NCBI GenBank assembly: GCA_018340375.1
Contig: JAFFJZ010000004.1
Location: 29,672,001-29,736,000, forward strand
DNA: 64,000 bases
Direction: 5' to 3'
Source: Gonatopus flavifemur
Lineage: Eukaryota; Arthropoda; Insecta; Hymenoptera; Dryinidae
The notes beneath the pieces are model-generated. The model was not told the origin of the DNA. It made no database searches and saw nothing but the letters and a program-made list of their open reading frames with translations. Positions 1 through 7,619 of this stretch are shown here, piece by piece. The translations under genes and the position numbers were made by a program. The number at the start of each line of letters is the position of its first letter. The stretch's first letter is position 1.

Positions 1-775
1 ATCAAAACTACCTTATATTGAGAAATTTCACTTTTCGTTCTTTAATTGGAAAATTCTTAATGAACATTAATTAAACTGATTATGGAACTCAAAGAATTGA
101 AAACTAGAGAAAAAATCCTAACTTTCATGTCTGTGAAAGTTTTTGATACAACAAACAGATTTCGAGTAATGAGTGCTCGAAAATTAGGAGATTTCAAGTG
201 CGTTAGATTTTCAAAAAAATCATATTTTCGAAAAAAAGCTTTGAAAAACAAAAAGAAAAAATACGTATCGAATATTTTTTGACCAAGAATCGAAAAAAAA
301 TTATCCCATTGAATTCTAAAATTTGAGTGTAAAAACCACGTGGAATGACCCATATTCGTATTTGTAATTCGATTACATATGGGTGAAAAATGAATTTGTA
401 ATATATGTAACATTCAACTGTCGAATACAAAATACATTTATAATTGTTACTCTGTAGATGTGTGAAATATCGAGTGAATTTGTATTCATCACTGTGCCAT
501 CAGAATATCACTGAGTGAATTTGTATTCCGTACCCTTTACTGTAATCGATCCGAAAATTATTTGAGGCTGCCCATCCCTGATTTAAAACATCGATAAACC
601 ATCAACAGAAGCATATTCCATTTTTGAATCGTATAAAAGTATCTAATCATTGTTAATACTAAAATTCATAATTTTTTATGCGGGGTAATGTGAGTTCGGG
701 CATATAGCCTTTCGGGTTTCCTAAATTCGGCATGAGTTTTATGGCTTATGAAACTTGGGGCTCACGATACTCTAC
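1..775. other. AT-rich intergenic sequence
   Basis: No gene was recognised. A near-repeat GAGTGAATTTGTATTC occurs twice (about 474 and 515). Open frames here are short and lack recognisable motifs. Confidence 0.5.
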
Positions 776-783
776 CTTCCCAC

Positions 784-969
784 CAGGGTTGGGTAGGTAT
801 CAAATTGACGTATTAATACGTAGTGAATGTTACGTATTATACCGTATGACAAACCCCTCTTTCAGGGTCTTCTCACGTAATAAATGTAATTTATGTATTG
901 ATACATACGTATCATACTCGCGTAATGAATGTTATTACCCCTCCAGTGACGTGTCATTACCCAACCCTG
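784..969. mobile_element. hAT-like MITE, CAGGGTTGGGTA termini, perfect 8-bp TSD
   Basis: A 186-bp element with termini CAGGGTTGGGTA and TACCCAACCCTG. CTTCCCAC flanks both sides (776-783 and 970-977). It landed at the left edge of the CCCACACAACACA element. Confidence 0.85.
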
Positions 970-972
970 CTT

Positions 973-1070
973 CCCACACAACACATGGGTTCAAAAAGAA
1001 TTCATAATGAATTCTTTGAACCCGAATTGAATTCTTCGTGAGCTCCTTCTGAACTTGTGTGCTGTATGGG
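973..1070. repeat. Short CCC..ACA / TGT..GGG hairpin element
   Basis: Termini CCCACACAACACA and TGTGTGCTGTATGGG; the interior has inverted AAAGAATTCAT / ATGAATTCTTT. It belongs to the dispersed ACAGCAC family. Confidence 0.5.
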
Positions 1071-2427
1071 TTATTATACATCGAATTATTTCTCATTTGT
1101 GCACTCAATTATTGATAAATATGAATGTATTATGGATACATGAAAATATGATTGTTATTCCTGAGAGAAATCATCAAATTGTATTGGAATAACTATATTT
1201 TTCTGTAACATTTTTTGCTTTATAAGAAATTATGGATTTCTAGGATTCACAAAGAAATTCCTGTAGAATTTCTTGATTCCAGGAGATCAAATAAAACTCT
1301 AGGAAATTTCCAGGTTTCTTAGATTTTCAAGGATTGTAGAAACTCTGTAACATTGCTCGAACAGGCTAGGGAATTCATTTATTTCATATTTTTCTAAAAT
1401 ACTAAAAACTTGAAAAAAGGAGAATGCTATTCCACATACAGTAACAGCAATCCATGGAAGAAGCGGTAATGGAAGTTATTGCAAACCAAACTACTGAATA
1501 ATATACTTTAATTGTTATGAGTATCTATGCGACACAGTGACATTGACAATTTTGCACTGACCTTCTTCATAAATCACTAGATAAGTAGATATTATTAAAA
1601 ATAGATAGTAACCAAGGGCATATTTGAGATTAGATTCTAAATATAAATACAGGTTTTTCAGGATATACAGATGTTGGGAAACCAAATTATGAAAAAATTT
1701 TTGACATTTGAAGGCTATTACTTTAAGAATCTTCTTATAATCACCAGGAATCAGTACAAAAGCTGACATTTATGTTTGGAGTCTAATCCTGCTTGTGGAT
1801 TCTATTCTTATGAATTCAACACTTTTGGTTAACACGTAATTTATGAAAAATGTTAATACAAAATATCCATTGCTTGATTTGATTCTTCAGGCTCCTCAAA
1901 CACGATGTATGGATTCTATAAATAGAAGACATAGATGTTGACAATATGAATTAATATGAAAATTATTGAGGCTATAGAAAAATGTTTATGATTAGGTAGG
2001 CATCTTGTACAGATCTGAACATGATATTGTTTTCATGTATTCCGGTATGGCCTTCAGCTTAGAATAAGAATTTTCATGATACATTAAAATGTATGAATTT
2101 TGTCAAATATATTAAACCCACGTTTCAATACTCTACCCTTGTACTCCGGAACATCAGTGCAGCTCTTTTCAATTCATTAAAAAGACAGAAAAGACTGAAA
2201 CTCCAGAGTACGAGAACGAGGTTGAGCAATTGTTGTTGAGAAGATGCTGGGAGGATGCAGAGCCAAGTGCACAGCGATATACAGCATACTGGAAAGTTGT
2301 TCTCATGGAGCTTACACTTAAAATCTAACAACTTCCCAACAACAAAAGACAAACTGATTCAGCATATCTGAAGGAATTTGGATTGTGATCTTTCGCTGTT
2401 AATTGAGACATGGGATAAGTATTCGCT
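1071..2427. other. AT-rich intergenic sequence
   Basis: Nothing gene-like was seen. Short minus-strand open frames near 1515-1769 and 2125-2352 have no recognisable domain and no splice context. Confidence 0.5.
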
Positions 2428-2793
2428 TTAAGGAGATTAAAGCATGGGGAAGTGAGGGAGGGAAAAATTCAAATTTTGCACCAAGTTTTTTCAGAAGGAA
2501 CATAATTAATACATATTTATAGTGAATAATAATGAATTACATACTCAGGATTGCGCATTGCAGCACACTTTGGATTTCAAAATGATTTTTGAAATCTATA
2601 AAATAAAATTGTAAAATTCTCACCTCCAAACATCAACAAATTTTACAATTTGATTTCTTAGTTTTCAGAATCCTAGGTATATAATGTATTATTATTTACT
2701 TTAGACATGTATTAATTACATACCTTTTGGAACAACTTGGTGTAGAATTTGAATTTTCTCCTCCCTCACTTCCCCATGCTCTAGTCCCCTTGA
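2428..2793. mobile_element. TTAA-bounded hairpin element (366 bp)
   Basis: The left end is TTAAGGAGATTAAAGCATGG and the right end inverts to TCAAGGGGACTAGAGCATGG. The arms continue as GGGAAGTGAGGGAGG and a shared CACCAAG(T)TTTTTC region, giving inverted repeats of about 80 bp. It is bounded by TTAA (2428-2431) and a mutated TTGA (2790-2793). No coding capacity. Confidence 0.7.
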
Positions 2794-3401
2794 ATTCCTA
2801 AATGTTATACATAAAAACAATTAAAATTTGTGGAGAAGCACGAATGAAATTGAGTAAAATTCATTACAACAATGTATAATGCTTAGATAGATCCATGGTT
2901 GATCGAGTTGAATAAGTTTGATTATACTTATAGAAGAATTTCTATTTAGTTAATGATTTTCAACTTTCTAAACCGATCTTTTATTTATATATATACGTAA
3001 TGAAGACATTCTCAACCAATTAGTTTCACAACATTACTGACTTTCAAACACTATATAACCTTATAAATGTTTTGAGTCATATATTAAGGATTATTTCATA
3101 GGCTATTCTAATGTATCAAAAGAAATTAAACAGGGCTTTGTACGAGCAAAGTACAAAGTACATGAATAAATATCTACGGTTTCAATCTGTACTTATAGGA
3201 ATATATCAATCATTATGAAATTAAGGTTGGAATTCATAATAGATCCGATCTCAAAACAGCTAATTATAAACATATGTTTGGAAATAAGTAACACATTTAA
3301 TATTTATATTACCTGTACATAATTGTTTCAAATTACAGTAGTTCAATAAACATGATGATGGACTTCGTTTTGATTTCTTTCTATCACTTTTGAAATGGGA
3401 A

Positions 3402-3530
3402 CAGGGTTGTTGACTAAATCATCGTGCACTGCGTTCATTAGTCAATTCTCATATAACTAGAGATATGATTGGTTAATCTAAAACAATTGACCAATCAACG
3501 TCGTGTACGATAATTTTGTTGACAACCCTG
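3402..3530. mobile_element. hAT-like MITE, CAGGGTTGTTGAC termini
   Basis: A 129-bp hairpin with ends CAGGGTTGTTGAC and GTTGACAACCCTG. The flanks AATGGGAA (3394-3401) and AATGGAAA (3531-3538) differ at one of 8 positions, an aged target duplication. Confidence 0.75.
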
Positions 3531-3552
3531 AATGGAAACTCAAGAAATCATA

Positions 3553-4068
3553 GGGTGCTTCCGACACCAAGGAATTAGAGTGAAGTGAGTTATCTTCCCA
3601 CCAATTGAAAAATTGGGAAAAAAATACTTAATTTTCGATTAGTTGAGAGCACGATGTAAGAAGAATAGGTGTGTTATCTTCCCTGTCGGTGTGAACATTT
3701 TTTGATGCAGGCTTTGTCCTAGTTCCAATTTCGCCACCAGTTGGCGAAAGTGTCGTGAAGGCCAGATAAATTTCGATTTTTTAAAATAAAATCAAGTTTA
3801 AATGAAAAATAACTTCCCTCTGTAAATGTTATGTCTTATAATACGATTTTAATTTCTGTCTTGATCAATTTGGATTAGTATTTCTAACATCTAATTTGAA
3901 TTCACCGCTTTTTTTTTGGCCTTAGCTACTCGAATTTCGTAGTGGCAAAATCAAGAACTAGGACAGAAAAATCTCAAAACACATACAAAAGATAACACAC
4001 CTATTCTTCTTACATCGTGGTTGAGAGATAACCCACTCCACTCTACTCCCTTGGTACTGGAAGCACCC
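3553..4068. repeat. Long terminal-inverted-repeat element, GGGTGCTTCC ends
   Basis: The left arm from GGGTGCTTCCGACACC and the right arm ending GGAAGCACCC are inverse over roughly 100 bp, including the block GATGTAAGAAGAATAGGTGT. The sequence CATAG borders both sides (3550-3554 overlapping, 4068-4072), so the exact ends and duplication size are unsettled. No coding content. Confidence 0.65.
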
Positions 4069-4116
4069 ATAGACATGATATATATATTTTTTTTCTTTTT
4101 CAAAGACGATATAGGA

Positions 4117-4341
4117 GGTAAACACCCGTTGGTCCGAAAGCCCGTTAGTCCGAAGCGCCGTTCGTCCGAATTATAAAATTCCGAATGAGAATAATCCGAA
4201 ATATAACTAAACGTTACTAGTCATGTGCGAATGAGATAAAATTTCACCAGAACATTTTCGGAATTACTTTCATTCGGAATTTTATAATTCGGACCAACGG
4301 TGCTTCGGACTAATGGGCTTTCGGACCAACGGGTGTTTACC
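4117..4341. mobile_element. hAT-like MITE, GGTAAACACCCG termini, perfect 8-bp TSD
   Basis: A 225-bp element with arms of about 75 bp, built from repeated GTCCGAA words (GGTAAACACCCGTTGGTCCG at the left, its inverse at the right). The 8-bp duplication ATATAGGA is at 4109-4116 and 4342-4349. Confidence 0.88.
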
Positions 4342-4346
4342 ATATA

Positions 4347-4454
4347 GGAGCTTTCTAAAATGTTTGACCCGAGGCGTCTGGGGCGTGAGCTACGGATTCC
4401 TATTGGTTCATTCCACGCCCCTGACGCCCCGGGTCACACACTCCGGAAAGCTCC
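4347..4454. repeat. GC-rich hairpin element, GGAGCTTTC ends
   Basis: Inverted arms GGAGCTTTC.. and ..GGAAAGCTCC, with an inner GACCCGAGGCGT / ACGCCCCGGGTC pairing. About 108 bp. The hAT-like MITE at 4117-4341 landed at its left edge. Confidence 0.6.
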
Positions 4455-4683
4455 TTTATTTGACACCTTTTGGTCGTCCGAAAGGAATTAATCTGTTGCC
4501 TTTTTAAATTTCTTAAAGTTGTGTACTGAGAAAGGGTCTTGAAGATGTCATATAGGAAGTGTTCTGAAAATAGGGAGCTTTAAGTGGATACTAGTGCCGG
4601 GACGCTAGCCATTTCGTATTGGCCAGTTTATTCAAAAACTATTGAATAAATTCATCCAAACTGAGTTTCCAAAGATTCTGTAA

Positions 4684-4844
4684 GGCTGACCTCCCATGGA
4701 CCGCAATTCGTTCCGGCCGAATGACTTTAAACCAATCGATTTCACAATTGCTTTTAGAGCGTTCTATCAGAAATCTATAAAAAATTGTGCATTGGTTCAA
4801 TTTTCATTCCGCTGGAACGAATTCCGGTCCATGGGAGGCCAGCC
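4684..4844. mobile_element. Nested 161-bp hairpin MITE, GGCTGGCCTCCC family, copy 1
   Basis: Termini GGCTGACCTCCCATGGACCG and the inverse; the flanking TAA on both sides may be a 3-bp target duplication or a decayed TTAA. The same 161-bp length and near-identical sequence occur at 6915-7075. Confidence 0.75.
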
Positions 4845-4880
4845 TAAGCCATGAGGAATCTTTAGAAACTTACCCCGGGT

Positions 4881-4999
4881 ACTCATGCTACCGACTGTCG
4901 CGCGCGACATCATTGGAAGAAAAAAGAGATCCAGGTTGAAAACATCTTTCCTCTTTTTTTCTTCCAGAGATGTCGCGCGCGACAGTCGCTAGCATGAGT
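4881..4999. repeat. CpG-rich nested hairpin (GTCGCGCGCGAC arms)
   Basis: Arms ACTCATGCTA..GACTGTCGCGCGCGACAT and the inverse enclose a second inverted GGAAGAAAAAAGAG pair. The CGCGCGCG core is unusual for this AT-rich window. Confidence 0.65.
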
Positions 5000-5088
5000 C
5001 TCCGGCCTTAGTTTGTACGAATTTATTCAATAGTTTTCGAATAAACTGGCCAATACGAAATAGCTAGCGTCCCGGCACTAGTATCCCC

Positions 5089-5190
5089 TTAAGGGGTTAC
5101 TAGCGCTTACCAACAGAGCACGTTGGATAGCAAAAGACACGCCTATACGATAGAAAGAGAGGTTTGGTACCATCGCTAGAATCCCGTTGA
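5089..5190. mobile_element. TTAA-chain element 2: 100-bp MITE-1, copy a
   Basis: Bounded by TTAA (5089-5092) and TTGA (5187-5190, one change from TTAA). Ends TTAAGGGGTTACTAGCG and CGCTAGAATCCCGTTGA. The interior contains GACACGCCTATACGATAGAA. It is a near-perfect inverse of the copy at 7076-7176. Confidence 0.75.
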
Positions 5191-5198
5191 GGCCTAAG

Positions 5199-5307
5199 CA
5201 CACAAGCTACGTAAACGTGAACGTGAGGAACGGAAAGTTGCGCAGATGTCGTATAGGTTTCTGCACAGCCTTCCGTTCCTCACGTTCACGTTTACGTAGC
5301 TTGTGTG
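5199..5307. repeat. Nested 109-bp perfect hairpin
   Basis: Arms CACACAAGCTACGTAAACGT.. and the exact inverse run about 40 bp (through GAACGTGAGGAACGGAA) around a 30-bp loop. Confidence 0.75.
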
Positions 5308-5649
5308 GTAGTATGCGAGAAGCCCGACTGGTAATAAGCCCGAAGGCACTTAAGCCCGACCGGATTATAACCCGACCGACTTTAAACCCGAATGACAGTT
5401 GACCCGACTAGTTATGAAAATATAATCAAATAAAATGGGAAATTGATCGAAATCAAAGTTTATTCAACCTTTTACTATGAAGATGTATAGATTAAAGGTT
5501 CACTTTGATTTCGATTGATTTTCCATTTTATTTAATTATATTTTTATAATTAGTCGGGTCAACTGTCATTCGGGTTTAAAGTCGTTCTGGTTAAATGCAG
5601 TCGGGCTTAAGTGCCATTCGGGCTTATTACCAGTCGGGCTTCTCGCATA

Positions 5650-5975
5650 GGATGGGGGCCAGGGGGCATAATCTCAAATTGAACATTCTCAAATGGATTT
5701 CAGTGCTGCCGTACGGTAGTACAGTGAACTATTTGACACAGATACAACTAACACAAACAATCAACAAATCACACCAATTTTCGAATGAGTGTTAGTGTAT
5801 ACATGTAAAATAGTTCACTGTACTACCGTATGGCGGCGCTGAAATCCGTTTGAAAATTTTGTATTCCAGATTATGCCCCCTGATGGGGGCCAAATCAACG
5901 AAAAGTTGGTTGAAAAGAGAGATACGTCACACTCTCTCTTTTCGAACACTGATTTCGTTGATTTGGCCCCCATCC
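5650..5975. mobile_element. hAT-like MITE, GGATGGGGGCC family, perfect 8-bp TSD, interrupted
   Basis: Termini GGATGGGGGCC and GGCCCCCATCC. The target duplication CTCGCATA is at 5642-5649 and 5976-5983. Without the insert at 5660-5882 and its duplicated 8 bp, it is about 95 bp and matches 11258-11368. Confidence 0.85.
5660..5882. mobile_element. hAT-like MITE inside a hAT-like MITE, perfect 8-bp TSD
   Basis: A 223-bp element with termini CAGGGGGCATAATC and GATTATGCCCCCTG and arms of about 80 bp (GTACGGTAGTACAGTGAACTA region). The duplication ATGGGGGC is at 5652-5659 and 5883-5890, which places it inside the left terminus of the host MITE. Confidence 0.9.
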
Positions 5976-5990
5976 CTCGCATACTACCGG

Positions 5991-6196
5991 CAGAGATGAG
6001 TTTAAGAGATTGCTAACGAGATATGAAAACCATAGTCCAGTTTCTGACTGGCAGTATCACGTTTTCCGTTTATCTCTCCATGCTGGTTGGCTTAGAAGAA
6101 AAATTCAACCAATCATATATTTTTCTTCAAAAGAAAAAAACGTGATACGGACCATGATTTTCACATTGCGTTAGCAATCTCTGCTATTCATCTCTG
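5991..6196. repeat. Nested hairpin, CAGAGATGA ends
   Basis: Ends CAGAGATGAGTTTAAGAGAT and TCATCTCTG with inverse arms through GATTGCTAACG. The flanks CTACCGG and CTCCCGG are alike, so a target duplication is possible but not exact. Confidence 0.65.
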
Positions 6197-6216
6197 CTCC
6201 CGGTGTGCTTAGGCTT

Positions 6217-6433
6217 TTAAGGGGATTCATTATTCCCTGCAAAAGTTACTAGATTCCAAATTTCTCCCCCCAGTTTTCTCAGAAACGAACACATAAAATG
6301 AAAAATAATGAGTAGCTGCATTTTTTTCAATAGCCTAAGAAGATGCACCTGCTTAAAATTGATTCTATTAATTGATTACTGAGAAAAATGGAAGGAGAGA
6401 TCTAGTAACTTGGCTTGTGGTGAATCGCCTTAA
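6217..6433. mobile_element. TTAA-chain element 4: MITE-2, copy a
   Basis: Bounded by TTAA at 6217-6220 and 6430-6433. Ends TTAAGGGGATTCATTA and, inverted, TTAAGGCGATTCACCAC. The interior arms TTACTAGAT..TCTCCCCCCAGTTTTCTC recur at 27538-27757 (opposite orientation) and 27754-27977. Confidence 0.82.
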
Positions 6434-6530
6434 CGGGATACTAGCGTCGGTAACTGATCTCTCTTTCTATCATATGATTCTGTCCCTTTCTAACCAATGA
6501 CGTGAGTTATTGACGCTAGTAGCCCGTTAA
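6430..6530. mobile_element. TTAA-chain element 5: MITE-1, copy b
   Basis: 101 bp between TTAA at 6430-6433 and 6527-6530. Ends TTAACGGGATACTAGCG and CGCTAGTAGCCCGTTAA. Keeps the TCTCTTTCTATC and CCTTTCTAACCAA interior of the family. Confidence 0.82.
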
Positions 6531-7079
6531 GGGAGTGCTCTGGTCGATTTTTTCACCGAAAAACTACTAGATCGTTTCAATTATTTTACGTCAAAAATAT
6601 TCAATCAATTGCATTAAACTTTGGATCAAATGATTCAGAATTAATCAAACAATCCGGGTCTGGTCTGTTTGCTGTTCAACTAACTCGTCATAAATAATTA
6701 GAACGAAATTTCGTTATCCGCCAATAAGAAACCTCTTTTCAGAGTTTTTTTATATTATAACAAATATAATCCATGTACAATTATTTTGAGACCAGAGCCG
6801 GCATCTCGATTTTTTTATCTCAAGGTCGATGTAATTAATTGAATAATTATGACGTGAAATGATTGAAACGATCTAGTAGTTTTCTAGTGAAAAAATCGAC
6901 CAGGGGACACCCCAGGCTGGCCTCCCATGGACCGGAATTCGTTCCGGAGGAATGACTTTAAACCAATCGCTTTCACAATTTCTTTCAGAGCGTTCTATCA
7001 GAAATCTATAAAAAATTGTACATTGGCTCAATTTTCATTCCGCCGGAACGAATTCCGGTCCATGGGAGGCCAGCCTTAA
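6527..7079. mobile_element. TTAA-chain element 6 (about 390 bp plus a nested MITE)
   Basis: Left end TTAAGGGAGTGCTCTGGTCG, right end inverting to GGGGTGTCCCCTGGTCG; shared arm CGATTTTTTCAC and ACTAGATCGTTTCAAT. The 161-bp MITE at 6915-7075 sits between the GGACACCCC end and the TTAA at 7076-7079. Confidence 0.72.
6915..7075. mobile_element. 161-bp hairpin MITE, GGCTGGCCTCCC family, copy 2
   Basis: Termini GGCTGGCCTCCCATGGACCG and the inverse. Near-identical to 4684-4844 with the same length. No clear target duplication at the left, where only one A separates it from the host. Confidence 0.78.
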
Positions 7080-7176
7080 CGGGATACTAGCGATGGTAGC
7101 AAACCTCTTTCTCTATCGTATAGGCGTGTCCTTTTCTATCCAACGTGCTCTGTTGGTAAGCGCTAGTAACCCCTTT
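7076..7176. mobile_element. TTAA-chain element 7: MITE-1, copy c
   Basis: Left TTAA at 7076-7079 with end TTAACGGGATACTAGCG. The right end CGCTAGTAACCCC runs into a T tract where the last TTAA should be, so the outer TTAA has decayed. A near-perfect inverse of copy a, 1.9 kb away. Confidence 0.75.
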
Positions 7177-7619
7177 TTCTTTTAAGATGACTTTTCGACA
7201 TCCTTTAGGTTCGTTCGTTCTACGTGCTGTGAGTTGCTCCAACTTGTACCAAACCAATTATTTCGTTTCTATAACTGGAAATCGCGAATCCAATATACTT
7301 GGAGTAAGTTGGGGTAACTTGGGCCACCAGCAAACGAACTTAGCTTTTGAAGGGAGCAAAACGATGTGTTCCCAAATCTCTCAAACCGCGCTGTAAAAAG
7401 ACAGTTTTAACTTGAAACTTTAAGAGGCATTTGGGAGACCTATGTTTACTGGGTTAGATACTTGATTTTCATACTTTGACGTTTAAAACTTTCAAATTAT
7501 TTCTAACTATTTAAAAACAAAAAATTATTTCTGACGAGTAGTTGTATTTATTAGTCTTGTTCCAGATTCCGACTATATGTATATTTAATTGTCGCGAATC
7601 ATTGGAAAAAGGAAACGGC
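7177..7619. other. Upstream region / possible 5' UTR of the BTB-psq gene
   Basis: No recognisable coding sequence. A pyrimidine-poor TTGTTCCAG at about 7557-7565 could be an acceptor for a 5' UTR exon. The plus-strand open frame at 7187-7396 has no motif. Confidence 0.4.

Larger units (their letters stand above)
4580..5092. mobile_element. TTAA-chain element 1 (513 bp, with two nested hairpins)
   Basis: Ends TTAAGTGGATACTAGTGCC and, inverted, TTAAGGGGATACTAGTGCC, with arms of over 70 bp that include ATTTCGTATTGGCCAGTTTA. TTAA is at 4580-4583 and 5089-5092. Hairpins at 4684-4844 and 4881-4999 sit between its arms. The right TTAA is also the left TTAA of the next element. Confidence 0.8.
5308..5988. 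mobile_element. Hairpin element with AAGCCCGAC words, itself invaded
   Basis: Left arm GTAGTATGCGAGAAGCCCGA and onwards for about 95 bp, with repeated CCCGA words; the inverse arm reaches 5649, and its last bases (CTACC) reappear after the inserted element at 5650-5975. The right terminus is therefore split by that insertion. Confidence 0.7.
5187..6220. mobile_element. TTAA-chain element 3 (about 1 kb, multiply invaded)
   Basis: Outer arms: TTGAGGCCTAAGCACAC at the left; GTGTGCTTAGGCTTTTAA at the right, its imperfect inverse. Everything between is nested hairpins at 5199-5307, 5308-5988 and 5991-6196. The right TTAA (6217-6220) opens the next element. Confidence 0.65.

Noticed and set aside
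7187..7396. An upstream coding exon of the BTB-psq gene
   Set aside because: The BTB domain is complete from the ATG at 7620, a TAG at 7539 closes the frame upstream, and this stretch has no motif.
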